From Acanthochromis polyacanthus (taxonomy: Eukaryota; Chordata; Actinopteri; Pomacentridae), in contig NC_067120.1 in assembly GCF_021347895.1 (NCBI RefSeq), positions 26,459,361 to 26,523,360 of the forward strand: DNA of 64,000 nucleotides, given 5' to 3'. The notes under the pieces are model-generated. The model saw nothing but the letters and a program-made list of their open reading frames with translations. It was not told where the DNA came from and did no database searches. Positions 19,344 to 31,150 of this stretch are shown one piece after another. Each line of letters starts with the position of its first letter. Positions within the stretch are counted from its first letter, which is position 1. Made by a program: the position numbers and the translations under genes.

Positions 19344-21746
19344 ATGAATAGGAACAATCAACACGGTCTCACGGGGATTCGTGAAACTGTTACGTAAATT
19401 TTTTGTTTCTTTTTCGTGCACACCAACACGATTTCGTCATGTTTTTCGTGCCGCTCACCACGAAATGTTTTTCGTGTTGCTCACAACGAAACCCGCTGTG
19501 GTAATCACAGCTGAAAGTGGTTTATACCAGCGGATTCATGACGATCTAAGCTGTCCATCGGCGTATACTGCTTGTGTAATCGCGTTTGCGGCCGCCGGAC
19601 ATTCTTTAAATTCCTATGCAAATTGGTAAGTGTACCACCGGGTTATGGTTAGGTTATGGTTAGGTTATGGTTAGGATTATGGTTAGGGTTATGGTTAGGG
19701 ACGATGTCATGCAAAATATAGCGTTGGATTCGCCATGGTTTTACATTAAAAATATAATACACACATTCGTTTGAAATACGTTCTGGGTGGCACGAAAAGT
19801 CCGCCGTTTAAAATACATTGGTGCGCATTTCGTGGTGAGCGGCACGAAAAACATGACGAAATCGTGTTGGTGCGCACGAAACCGAAACAAAAATTTACGT
19901 AACAGTTTCACGAATCCTCGTGACATCGGGCTGGAACAATGCACTATCTTCTGGCCAAATACGTTTTATTAGCTGGAATATCAAAGGCGTACACAATCCT
20001 ATTAAGCGCAGTAGAGTTTTCACACATTTAAAAACCTTGGGGCCTGACATAATATTTTTACAGGAGACCCATCTCCGAACTAACGAGCATTCAAAATTAA
20101 AGAAAGGCTGGATTGACCAAATACACCACTCCAACTACGGGGACAGATCCAGAGGCACAGCCATCCTAATAAGAAAAGGGGTTTCATTTGTACCAGTAAA
20201 GACAGTTTCTGATATCAAAGGCAGATATGTTATGGTTCTGGGGAAACTATCTGGATTGGATGTAGCTCGAGTTAATATCTATGGTCCAAACTGGGACGAC
20301 TCGCAGTACTTTCCCAACATTTTTGCAAATCTTCCCAATCCCAATATCTATCACTTAATTATAGGAGGCGATTTTAACTTGGTGTTAGAACCTAACATGG
20401 ACAGGTCCAATCCTAAGATTCCTAACAAGATTTCCAAATCCACAACCACAGTTTTATCATTAATGGACGCTTATAAACTATCAGATCCTTGGAGAAATGC
20501 TAATCCTACTTCCAGACAATACTCTTTTTTCTCATCTGTTCACCATTCGTACTCGAGGATAGATTTCTTTCTAACTGATAATAGATTTTTACCTTTAGTT
20601 ACTAAATGTGAATATCACAGTATTGTGATTTCTGATCACTCTCCTGTCCAGTTGGACATCAGTTTCCCAGATAACACTGTGTCCCAGCGTACTTGGCGCC
20701 TAGACCCACTATTACTATCTTGCAAGTCATTTCAAAATTTCATTTCAAATCAGATTGACTTTTTCCTTGATACCAACAGTACACCAGGTATGTCGTACAC
20801 CACCATCTGGGAAGCCCTTAAAGCCTTCCTTAGGGGACAAATAATTTCATATGCATCTCAGAAAAAAAGAGAACATAGCCACCGTCTGACTGAATTATCA
20901 CAGAAAATACAATTGCTGGACAATGATTATGCTATTTCTCCAAACCCAAGTCTACATAAAGAGAGACTGTTGTTACAAGCCGAATTTGATGACCTTTCCA
21001 CTAAACACACAGAACGGCTATTACTGAAAACAAAACAGACTTATTATGAATATGGTGATAAGGCTGGCAGATTATTGTCCCACCAACTCAGGCAAGCTTC
21101 TGCTAATCGTATGATAACCGAAATCCGTACACCTGAAGGACTAATATCCACCCATCCCAAAATTATAAATGAACAATTCAAACAATTCTACGCCAACCTT
21201 TATACCTCACAGGCTTCTCCCAATTCCTTTGAGATTCAGACTTTCTTTGAACTGCTCAAAATTCCAAAGATCAGTTTGGAAGACCTTACCATAATGGATT
21301 CAGATATATCAAGTGAAGAAATAGCAAAAGCTATAAGCTCTATGCAAAATGGCAAAACACCTGGTCCAGATGGACTACCAACAGAATTTTACAAGACCTT
21401 TTCAGCCAAACTGTCTCCCATTCTCAGTAAGCTTTTTGCGGAAATTCTAGCTGTGCAAAAATTATCCCAAACCATGACTCAAGCAACCATAATTGTTCTG
21501 CCCAAAAAAGGTAAGGACCCCCACGACTGTGGCTCTTATCGACCAATAAGTTTACTCTGCTGCGACTATAAAATCCTTACAAAAGTTCTCTCAAGACGCC
21601 TCGAAACAATAATCCCCAAAATAATAAATCCAGACCAAACAGGTTTCATACCAGGTAGGCAGTCATTTTATAATACACACCGTTTGCTTAATGTACTGTA
21701 TTCTTCCCACCCAACAGCCAGAAGTCGTAATTTCTTTAGATGCTGA
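19344..21746 (+). pseudogene. L1 ORF2 N-terminal part: endonuclease and RT start (second L1)
   Basis: ORF2 starts ATG AAT AGG AAC AAT at 19344-19358, is interrupted by a MITE (19359-19932), and resumes after the duplicated GGAACAAT. The continuation reads SSGQIRFISWNIKGVHNPIK and DIIFLQETHLR, with the nuclease motifs IYGPNWDD, IIGGDFNLVL, YSRIDFFLTDN and ISDHSPVQ. A central region with KTKQTYYEYGDKAGRLL precedes the RT entry (GKTPGPDGLPTEFYK, IIVLPKKGKDPHDCGSYR, GFIPGRQSFYN). The frame is open from 19920 to 21746, then a one-base shift near 21720 moves it to the next frame. Apart from the MITE and that shift this is a well-kept ORF. Confidence 0.85.
19359..19932. mobile_element. MITE at L1 ORF2 codon 5, 8-bp TSD
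   Basis: Flanked by GGAACAAT at 19351-19358 and 19933-19940. The ends carry about 100 bp of imperfect inverted repeat: GGATTCGTGAAACTGTTACG on the left and its complement on the right, then CACCAACACGATTTCGTCAT and CGTGCCGCTCACCACGAAAT in both arms. An 8-bp duplication points to hAT or a related superfamily. The middle has a telomere-like array of GGTTATGGTTAGG units (19641-19702) and a roughly 140-bp segment also present, inverted, in the element at 28709-31346. No protein coded. Confidence 0.8.
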
Positions 21747-23725
21747 AAAGGCATTTGACCGGCTGGAGTGGGAATACCCATTTACTACACTGGAGAAGTT
21801 TGGATTCGGCTCTACTTTCATTTCCTGGATTAAAATAATTTATTCGACACCAATGGCTTCAGTACAAACTAACTCTGTGACATCTAACTACTTTCCACTG
21901 CATCGTGGCACAAGACAGGGTTGCTGCCTGTCACCATTCCTTTTTGATCTGGCCATAGAACCCTTAGCGATTGCCTTACGAATGGATAACAGGATCAGCG
22001 GAGTGATTAGAAACGACGCAACGCATAAGGTATCGCTGTATGCAGATGACCTTTTAATATATTTATCAAACCCTTTGCAATCCCTACCAGCACTCACTGA
22101 TATACTCAATTTATATGGCAAAATATCTGGATACAAAGTAAACTTTTCCAAGAGTATTCTTTTTCCTGTTAATCTCCTGGCAACAGTAACAGATTTTGGT
22201 CTCTTTCCATTTAGTCAAGCTAAAGAATTCACTTACCTAGGAGTAAATATCACTCGTCAATACAAAGACCTTTATAGCCTTAATTTTAAAATCCTACTAG
22301 AACAGACAAAACAAGATCTGTCTCGGTGGTCCTTACTACCAATCTCATTGGCTGGAAGAGTGAATACAGTTAAAATGACAATTTTACCACGCTTTTTGTA
22401 TCTCTTTCTAGTGATTCCTTATTTTTTGCCTAAATCTGTGTTCAAAGAAATAGATAACTTGATTTCTGCTTTCATTTGGAACAAATCTGTGCCACAGATG
22501 AGGAAACGCTTCCTGGAGGTGCCCAGATCAGCAGGAGGCCTGGGTCTACCCAGTTTTATTTACTATTACTGGGCTGCAAACATAAACAAGTTAACACACT
22601 AGATTTCCACATGGGAAAATAATCAGGGCCCGGTCTGGGTAAATATGGAGTTGAATAGTAACCCAGCAGCTTTTCCTATTTCACTATTGAGTTCTACAAC
22701 TCCTGTAGGGACACATCCCCAAATCCCTAACCCAGTAGTTAAGCACTCTTTAAAGATTTGGTTCCAGTTTAGGAAACACTTTCGGATTAACCAGTTGAGC
22801 TTGTTTTCTCCCCTGGTGAACAATCATCTTTTTCCACCATCTCAAACCGATTCAACTTTTAAAATGTGGCATAAAAAGGGACTGGTATTTTTTAAAGACT
22901 TTTTTTGTAAATGGTAAATTTATTCCATTCGAAACACTACAAAAAATTATAATATTCCTAAAAGTCATTTTTTTTAGGTTCCTACAAATTAGAAGTTTTG
23001 TTAGTAAGTATTGTAGACTCCAAATAATTCCAATTAAAAATGTTGACGAAATCTTGGCCTTAAACCCTTATAAAAAAGGTAACATTTCAAAGATACACAC
23101 CATGATACAAAACATCAGTCCACCCTCATGGAGGAAAACAAAATCAGCATGGGAGCAAGACCTGAATATGGAACTCTTTGAAGAGTCTTGGCAAATTTGT
23201 CTAGAAAATATTCACACTTCATCCATTTGTATTAGACAATGCCTAATCCAATTTAAGGTACTGTATCGTCTACATTACTCAAATGACAAGCTTGCAAAAA
23301 TATATCCTAATGTCAGTCCAATCTGCATAAGATGTCATCAGAGTCGAGCTACTACAGGTCACATGTTTTGGAACTGCCAGACTTTGAATAGCTTTTGGAA
23401 GAAAATCTCTGAGGTGCTTTCACACATGTGTAAGAAATTAATAACACCTTCTCCATTCATCTCAATCTTTGGGGTGCCTCCTCCAGAAATCATTGTCCCT
23501 GCAACACAAGCAAAGGCAATAGCCTTTGCCTCATTAATGGCCCGTAAACTTATCCTTCTCCAGTGGAAATCAGATAAACCACCCTCTTTTGATGCCTGGA
23601 TCAGAGAAATGCTTTGTATGCTGCAGCTACAAAAACTTAGATATAGTAGAGCCAACTGCCTGGAAAACTTTAGAAAGACCTGGTCTCTTTTCTTTGAATA
23701 TGTGCAAAATTTGTGTCCATCTTAA
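21723..23725 (+). pseudogene. L1 ORF2 C-terminal part: RT core to end (second L1)
   Basis: After the frame change the ORF reads VVISLDAEKAFDRLEW (motif A), GTRQGCCLSPFLFDLAIEPL (motif B), VSLYADDLLIYLSN (motif C, YADD), GKISGYKVNFSKS and FTYLGVNITR. It runs open to a stop at 22602, continues through short frames (22645-22917), a damaged stretch around 22920-23050, and a last open frame 23054-23725. That frame holds the C-terminal Cys/His-like region (CIRCHQSRATTGHMFWNC). It ends NLCPS with about 80 bases of 3' UTR before a Tc1. Near-complete but not functional because of two or three disruptions. Confidence 0.8.
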
Positions 23726-23817
23726 AACTGCCATAATACTTTGTATTAGTGCAATCTGTGATGCTATATAATCAAGTGAAGGAGAACTTGTTTTATTTTT
23801 TTACTTACACACGTGGA

Positions 23818-24366
23818 CAAAATTGTTGGTACCCCTCAGTTAAAGAAGGAAAAACCCACAATTCTCACTGAAATCACTTGAAACTCACAAAAGTAACAAT
23901 AAATAAAAGTTTATTGAAAATTAAATAATCAAAAACAGCCATTACTTTTGAATTGTTGATTAACATAATTATTTTAAAAAAATAAACTAATGAAACAGGC
24001 CTGGACAAAAATGATGGTACCTCTATAAAAGATTGAAAACTATTTGACCAGAGTGACATGATTAACTCAGGTGTGTCATTTAATTGACATCACAGGTGTT
24101 TCCAAACTCATAATCAGTCAGTCTGCCTATTTAAAGGGAGACAAGTAGTCACCCTGCTGTTTGGTGAAAAGGTGTGTACCACACTGAACATGGACAACAG
24201 AAAGCGAAGGAGAGAATTGTCCCAGGACATCCGAAAAAAAATTATAGACAAACATCTTAAAGGTAAAGGCTATAAGACCATCTCTAAACAGCTTGAAGTT
24301 CCTGTGACAACAGTGGCTCATATTATTCAGAAGTTCAAGACCCACGGGACAGTAGCCAACCTCCCT
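23818..24366 (+). mobile_element. Tc1-A copy 1, truncated
   Basis: TA (23816-23817) then CACACGTGGACAAAATTG, the same terminal repeat as the full copies at 32611 and 37920. The left arm, promoter region (TATTTAAAGG at about 24128) and first 65 or so codons of transposase (from [10 protein letters not shown] at 24190) are almost identical to those copies. It ends inside the linker (VANLP), exactly where a 298-bp MITE begins, and the rest of the element does not follow the MITE. So it is either broken by a deletion or by a larger composite insertion. Confidence 0.9.
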
Positions 24367-24664
24367 GCTCAGCTAGCGAAAAGTATGGGGCAACTTGCCC
24401 TCCGTGTCAAAACCAGTGTTTTGGCGCGAGCTATCGCGTGATTTCGGAACGAGATTTGTTTTCTAGCGTCCTGAGATTTGGATACAGCCCACAACAAATA
24501 GCGATCGCTAAGTAATGTGGAGGTTTTCGTTCACTTCTCATCTCTAGTATGTTGTGGGACACTCGTTGAGACTATCCGAGCCGGTCAGTGTGGGGGAAAA
24601 AAGCATGTTGGGGCGGACTTTGACGCGGGGGGGCAAGTTGCCCCATACTTTTCGCTAGCTGAGC
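24367..24664. mobile_element. MITE with perfect 34-bp terminal inverted repeats
   Basis: Bases 24367-24400 and 24631-24664 are exact reverse complements (GCTCAGCTAGCGAAAAGTAT, then GGGGCAACTTGCCC). The interior has GGCGCGAGCTATCGCG and AGCGATCGCTAAG palindromic words, no open frame, and a GTGTGGGGGAAAA block. I could not define a target duplication; the superfamily is unknown. Confidence 0.75.
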
Positions 24665-24853
24665 TGCGAAGCTGCCTGCCTGGCTAAATACTGGAGCTAT
24701 GTCGAAAATTCATTTCTCCATCACTCACATGTATGAAATGACATATGAAAACAGACCCCAGTGTGAAAAAAAAAAACAAAGTTCCCCTTTAAAAATCCAC
24801 AATACTGTGAGTCCACGAGATGTGAACCACGATATAGTGAGGGACCACTGTAT
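24665..24853 (-). repeat. Fragment ending in a pogo/Tigger-like terminus
   Basis: On the minus strand the right end reads TACAGTGGTCCCTCACTATA, CGTGGTTCACATCTCGTGGA, a TIR familiar from pogo/Tigger-like MITEs, next to TA-rich flank. The left end was not located. Confidence 0.4.
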
Positions 24854-25135
24854 ATATAATTGACTGTGTAAGTAATAGGTTTGTATGACTCAAGATCATA
24901 AAGAAAATCCTATTTTCTCCCTCATTAGTCACCTTATACAGAATCACTCATGAGAGTTTAACAGCTGATATCTAGCCATTTTCCATGGTTTTCTGATAAC
25001 CAAAATCACTTAAGTTCTTACATCAATAGCTATGACATTGTACTGCCAGAAACAGTACTTTTAGGCATTTCATGTTTTCTTTTCTGTCTAATTTAGTCAC
25101 GTGATACACACAGGAGTTAGTATTTGATTGCATAA
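24854..25135. other. Spacer, nothing recognised
   Basis: AT-rich sequence left of the third Tc1 family; its left terminal repeat should lie here but was not found. Confidence 0.4.
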
Positions 25136-26297
25136 CTATTGTTTTTGATGACTGTCACTGTGCATATTGGCATGCTCTCCACCAGCTTCTGACATTGTTC
25201 TGCTGTCACAGCAGCCCATTCCTGTTGCACACACTTTGTTTTGGGGCTTGTGGTTCTCCATTTTGCGCTTGATGGTTTTCCACAGGTTTTCAATTGTATT
25301 TATATATAGTGATTGAGCAGGCCAAGGCATGGTTCCAATGTTCTGCTTCCATCCAGAGTTTAACTGACCTTGCCATGTGGCTAGGGGCACTGTCTTGTTG
25401 GAAAATCCAGTCATTGGAGGCACGAAAAGTTTTCCAGCTGATGGAAGAAGACTGTTTTCAAGACTAGCCTTGTACATGACCTGGTTCATTCACCCTTCAC
25501 ACAATTGCATTTGCTCTGTTCCACCTATACTGAAACAACCCTAGATCACCACTGATCCACCTAATCTTTTACTGTAGGGAAAAGAGTCTGGTTTGTAGGC
25601 TTCTCCAGCCTTCCTCCTAACCAGTAAGTTGGCTGCAGTGGGCATCAACTGAAAATTGGATTCATCACTGAAAAGAAGCTTAGCTCAATCGCCAACAGTC
25701 CAATCCTTGTGATCTCCAGCAAAGAGTAAGCGGGCTGTTCTCTGCCCTTCGTTGATGAAGTGCTTCTGCTGGGCCCTGTGTGACTTCAGACCAGCATGTG
25801 CACAGTCATCTCATGGAGGAGAAAGACGTTTTCTGCCACGATCAGCTAGCAATTTGGTAGTACTATGTTCGGCTTGTTTTGTCTTGATGTAATGAATGAC
25901 ACTCTTGGAGTTTTTTCAGTTTTTTCGCTGCCTGTCTCTCACTCATGCCAATTTCCAGCAGTGCCAAGATGGCTGCCTTTGTGACTTCACATAATTCTTT
26001 TGTTTTAGGCATTATGTGAGAGCTGACAACTTCTGAGTTGTGCTATGGCTTGAATGTAAGCAGGAAACCACTCTCGGCCTTTCATTGTGCTGCTTATGAC
26101 AAAAAATGGCCTCTTATATACCCTGGGAATACAATGACGCTTAAGCGTGTCCAATAAGACATAGAGGATCATGTAATCAGCTGCATTTTCTGTAGTGTTC
26201 ATTGTATTCAGGTAATATACCTTTAGTAGTATTAGGCATTAAAATGAACAAGAAATTGAACTAAACAAGAGTGGTCTAATATTTTTTTCCATGACTG
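25136..26297 (-). pseudogene. Tc1-like element, third family, degraded
   Basis: On the minus strand the right terminal repeat is CAGTCATGGAAAAAAATATT next to TA (26298-26299). The transposase starts at 26012 (MPKTKELCEVTKAAILAL, then MSERQAAKKLKK, the first HTH) and hits a stop after about 50 codons. Later pieces read LLFSDESNFQLMP (first catalytic Asp region) and GGSVVIxGCFSIGG. The QQDNDP-equivalent segment is ruined, and INTIENLWKTIKRKM (catalytic Glu region, 25250-25320) precedes a C-terminal tail ending near 25136. Multiple stops; dead. Confidence 0.75.
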
Positions 26298-26299
26298 TA

Positions 26300-28660
26300 T
26301 ATACATACTGGGCTACAACCTGTGACAGTCATGAAGCCAAGTCATTATTCAATGCTTCTTTTGATGCAGCTCCCACACTCATTGAATTTGCCATCTTTAA
26401 GCAGTCAATCAGACAGATTTGGAGCAGGGAGAGAAGAAAGCAGATCATATGTTTGTCTACCATGACAACCCTCTCCTCTCATGGGGAACATCTGATGTAA
26501 CTTTACACAATGAACGAACAACAGCTCAACTCTCTATCAATGTCATTATACGTGGGCAGGGTGGTGATGCTCCATTCGCGATGCTCTGACATCAACACTG
26601 AAGTGTCAGAAGGACATCTGAAATGTGAACAGTGTTTTGTGTCTGATCTTATGGGAACACTGATGTCCACTCAGGGGGACACTATGAGACTTTGACCATT
26701 TGTCCCGTCAGCTTCTCTGCAGCGATACTAGTGCTGTTAGAGAGATTCCTCTCATCTCACATTTGCTGGCAATTAAGATCTTCATCTTATAAAGCAGTGG
26801 AACACAAAACTGAGGGGAGATAGAGAGATGCGGTCAGAAGAGTGACAGATAACAAGCAGGGTGTAAAAATGGGAAAAAAAGTGTGGAAATTCACTGCAAT
26901 CTCTTCTCACAGCTGTCATCCTCCCACGGTGGAGAGGTGGAAACACAAGCTGACAGGGGAGGGTTTGTGTCGGTGTCTTTGGAAAAGCAAGAAGACAGGT
27001 TCCTATGCAAATACTTGCAATCGTAGAGGGAAAAAAAAATCCAAAAAGAGGGAAAATAAAATATTGAGTGTCTTTCAACTACTTTTATGCAAAGATTGCA
27101 TGATCCAAAATGCACTAGTAATTCTTCAGCTGCAAAAACACTAGGATACGGTTGTATGTGCAAAAACAGGATAAATGTTTTCCGTAATGTCTCTCAAAAA
27201 ATGTGAAAAAATTCATGATGAAGTGTAATTTAAAATAAATAAATAAATAAAGACATTGGTGGAATTAAGCTTAAGAAAAACTCCCTCCTCAACAGAAAAC
27301 AAGTGGTAGATCGATTTTCCAATCCGTTTCATCCTGATGTGGGCAATACATACAATTACTTTGTGTCATAAGACCTGAACAGCCAGTCTGTCACCAGAGG
27401 TGTGGAGGAGGTTTAAGGCAGAACGCTCCCATAACCCAAGCCTAACACAGGACAGTTTGAAGGCCCAAAGAACCTCCAGACTACAGCTTCAAGATCACAT
27501 CAGTACATTTGCTTGTAGATGACAAACCCTGAAGCACATGATGTAAGTTTTGTAAAACATATTTTAAGGCGTGTGCATTTATTTTTTGTTCTGCTTTGTT
27601 CTTAGGGGGTAACTGACTGACTGACTACCTTATGATTGAGGTCACCACCACATGGGCCTATGGAGTGTTCCAGAGTTCTCAGAATAACATCTCACATTAC
27701 CATCCCCTTTAAAGTGGCCTGTGATACAGTACTTCTGCGGTGCTTGAAACATTCCTAGAAGTCTCATTAGGTAAATGTGCCAATTACCATCTGTGATGAG
27801 CACTGAATCTCCTCTTTTGTGTCAGAACAAGCCCTTCAAGTTGAATTTGATTTTAGAGTCGAGGAAAAAGTCACAAGCCAAATCTCAAGAAACATGTGGT
27901 CGGAGAACAGATTCTGTTGTTGTGACCAAGAAAACTGCTTAACCCCTACTCTATGACTGAGCACACAGTGTGTTGGACCTCCCTTATGCCACCACTAAAA
28001 GTTCATGTCATTTACAGCAAATGTTCCCCATCAGACACTTTAGAATGTTACAGTTCAACTCTATTTTGACAGTCAAACCCTGCAGGATGAAATCCCAGGG
28101 GAACAACCACATCAATGTTGAAGTGTACAACAAGCATCCTGCTGATGCACCTTTACGTGTCCTGAACACTGAGTTCTATTCCTCTGTGAAAACTGCTGTT
28201 GGTTCTCTAAGTGGTAGCTGCAGACCTTGTCACCACTCATGATCCTCCATATGAAGGCTAGATCATCCAGGGTGCTGACTAACCCAGAATGGGATGTTTT
28301 CCACTCCATTTCACTTTGTGGTCCACGGAGAACTCATAAATGTGTGTAACACAGATCCTGGTGCTGATAATGTGATGTCACACAACATCCTGACTCATGA
28401 CAGTTACTGCTCACACATGCATACAAGTGACTGTGATGAGCTTCACACACATGCAGTGTCTCAGAACTTTTAGATCACCCAACAGTAACGATACAGTGTA
28501 CAAGCTGCAGGTGAGCCAGTGTGCTCAATCTCCAGCGAGTGGTGGAGGGGTGAGTTGAGAGACTTCAAGATTTTATAGATATGTACAATTGACAGTAAGC
28601 AATGGTTACATCCAAGCTATTTTAGGGGCAGGACGGGATTATTTTCATGAGAAGAACTTT
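26300..28660. other. Probable intron sequence, no gene recognised
   Basis: About 2.4 kb with short open frames on both strands but no similarity I recognise and no splice-bounded exon that resembles CADPS. An AAATAAATAAATAAATAAAG run lies at 27234. At 28672-28708 an AATCAGAATCAGAGTGTGCA stretch followed by TTTATTGTCATTGCACAC resembles the 3' end of a fish LINE/SINE; the next hAT element is inserted in it. Confidence 0.5.
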
Positions 28661-30167
28661 TAAGTATGTAATCAGAATCAGAGTGTGCAATTTATTGTCA
28701 TTGCACACTAGAGATCGACCGATTATCGGTCGGGCTGATTATCGGTGCCGATATTTGGAAATTTGACGTATATCGGCATCGGCCTTTTTTTAATCCGACC
28801 AGCCGATATGAAGAAATCAATTTAAAGCTGGGTTATTTCGGCTCAGATGCAGCTGCACCTCTCTCTCTCCTGCCTGCTGTCTCCTGCACGATTCACCCCA
28901 TCCTCTGATTGGTTAAGCGGCAGAAGCAGAGCCTCCGAAGAAGAAGCTGTCCTCACACACACTGGAGAGTGAGAGGAAAAGTTTTCTTGTGTGAGAAGCT
29001 CCGGACAGAAAACACATGTCAAAGGTAAATGCAGAAAGATCTTCCGAAATTGTAATAAACATCCCAGTACTCTGCATCTCACAACTACTACTAACGTTAC
29101 AGTGAGCAGCAGAATAACGTAATAGCAGAGTAAACCTTAGCGGCAGCTCTGCTAACTCGTATTACGTCCCAACATGTCTGTGAATTATTTAACCCGTTGC
29201 GCTTCAGTGTCCCGCCCACGGTACACTTTGAGATCTGCATAAGCAATTTGCTAAATGTCTGAAACTGCAAACGCGATTATACAAACACTATACGCCGATG
29301 GAAAGGTTAGATTCTCATGAATCCGCCGGTATAAACCACTTTCAGATGTGATTACCACAGCAGGTAATATAAACACATTTGTCCGACAAACAACGAATAT
29401 CCATCCATCCGTTCTCCATACACTGCTTCAACGTACACAGCGCGACTCACATTTCCGGGTTCATTATTACACACAGATGAAAATATTCCACAAAAAACAG
29501 CCATAATCCAACCTTGGACATCCAGACGAAACAAGCCAGTAACATATTTTGTCCAAAACATGTCTTGAAGTCGGTATATACTCCATGAATCGGTCGTTTA
29601 CAAGGAAATGCACCTCGCGATGCACATCCAATATTCCCTGTATTTCTCGTCATATTTTTATTTACAAATAGAATATTAGCGATTTTTTGTACTGAAAATG
29701 GCTGGAATTGACTGCAGCTGAAGACTGCTGATAATATCGAGATGGAAACAGTCCATGATAGAAAAGCATGTGTGTGTGATTAAGAGAGAGTGCATAAAAA
29801 ACTCAGTTCACTTGTTTTAGGGAGCGCTAAGGTGGAGGCTGCTTAGCTTTTTCCATAAAATTAGTTCGTCGATCTGGCTCTAAACGCTCTGCAGACTATG
29901 TATTAGCAATGGGGAAAATACACCGTACTTTGCAGACAGTAAGCCGTTACTTTTTCTCACGCTTCGAACCCTACAGCTTATACAACGATGTGGCTAATGT
30001 ATAGATTTCTACGGGCCAGCTTCATGCCGTCAATACGTTTATCCTCGTCAGAATGAAATTACCGAACCGGTCACAGTGGACCAATGAAACTGTTCAAATT
30101 AAATCAAACGTACTCACACTAAATTCTTCAGATCAGTCATTTTGCGCTTCATGCACACACCCTCATC

Positions 30168-30358
30168 ATGGAAAACACAATAAGGAATGCATATGATTTA
30201 GCTTATAAGTTAAAGGCAATCGATCTGTCGGTCAAAGAAGTAAACAGAGCTACTGCACGTATTTATTTTGAGATCCGAATATTCGGATCCTTATATTTAG
30301 GTGCACTCAATAGTCCGGAAATCACGATATGTAATGTGGAGAATAGTATGTAGTTAAA
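30168..30358 (+). pseudogene. Pogo/Tigger-like transposase N-terminus fragment
   Basis: The ATG at 30168 gives MENTIRNAYDLAYKLKAIDL followed by VNRATARIYF. This resembles the N-terminal helix-turn-helix of fish pogo-like transposases (YDxAFKLKAI...GNRAAARKFG). Similarity ends after about 40 residues and no DDE domain follows. It lies in the middle of the hAT element, so it is probably a nested remnant. Confidence 0.45.
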
Positions 30359-30504
30359 GTCACGTGAAAAACTCTACAACTCACGACTACTAACGTTGCT
30401 ATGAGCTTTCTGGTCCTATGATCTGAAAATGAACGGGAAGATGAGAGAGTAAAATTCAGAAATGATATTACTTTATAGAATCTCTGGAAGCAAGTTTTTA
30501 TTTA

Positions 30505-31150
30505 CATTTACTAGAGATACTGCTGAGCCTGAGAACTCCTGCACTTTTTGTTTGAAGTTAAAACAAAGTTAAATTATTTCAGTTATATTGAACTTTTACT
30601 TTATTGTGAAAAAATTCAGGGAGCTATTATTTAAGTTTTTATTTGCATTTACTAGAGATAATGCTGAGCCTGAGAACTCCTGCACTTTTTGTTTTATTTG
30701 AAGTTTTTGAAAAAAGATAAGTCATTTCAGTTGTATTGAAATTTTACTTTATTTACTGTGAAAATAATTCAGGGAGCTATTATTTAAGTTTTTATTTGCA
30801 TTTACTAGAGATAATGCTGAGCCTGAGAACTCCTGCACTTTTTGTTTTTGTTTGAAGTTTTTGAAAAAAGATAAGTCATTTCAGTTGTATTGAAATTTTA
30901 CTTTACTGTGAAAATAATTCAGGGAGCTATTAAGTTTTTATTTAACTTTACAAGAGGTGCTGCTGAGCCTGAGAACTCCCTGTATTTTTGTTGTGTTTGA
31001 ACTTAAAACAAAGACAAGTCATTGTAGTTATATTTAAATTTTACTGTATTTTCTGTGGAAAAATTTCAGACAGCTATTTATTTAACCTTTTATTCAACTT
31101 TATAAGAGATGTTTCTGAGTCAAGGAAATTCAGACACTTCTGGAGCTATT
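30505..31150. repeat. Minisatellite, five units of about 140-155 bp
   Basis: Units begin near TTACTAGAGATA at 30508, 30648 and 30802, with diverged starts near 30948 (TTACAAGAGGTG) and 31101 (TTATAAGAGATG). Each carries GCTGAGCCTGAGAACTCC followed by an AAATTTTACTTTA stretch and CAGGGAGCTATTA. The last two units are the most diverged. The array is internal to the hAT element. Confidence 0.8.

Noticed and set aside
19641..19702. True telomere or chromosome end
   Set aside because: The units are degenerate, short and inside a MITE with a target duplication.
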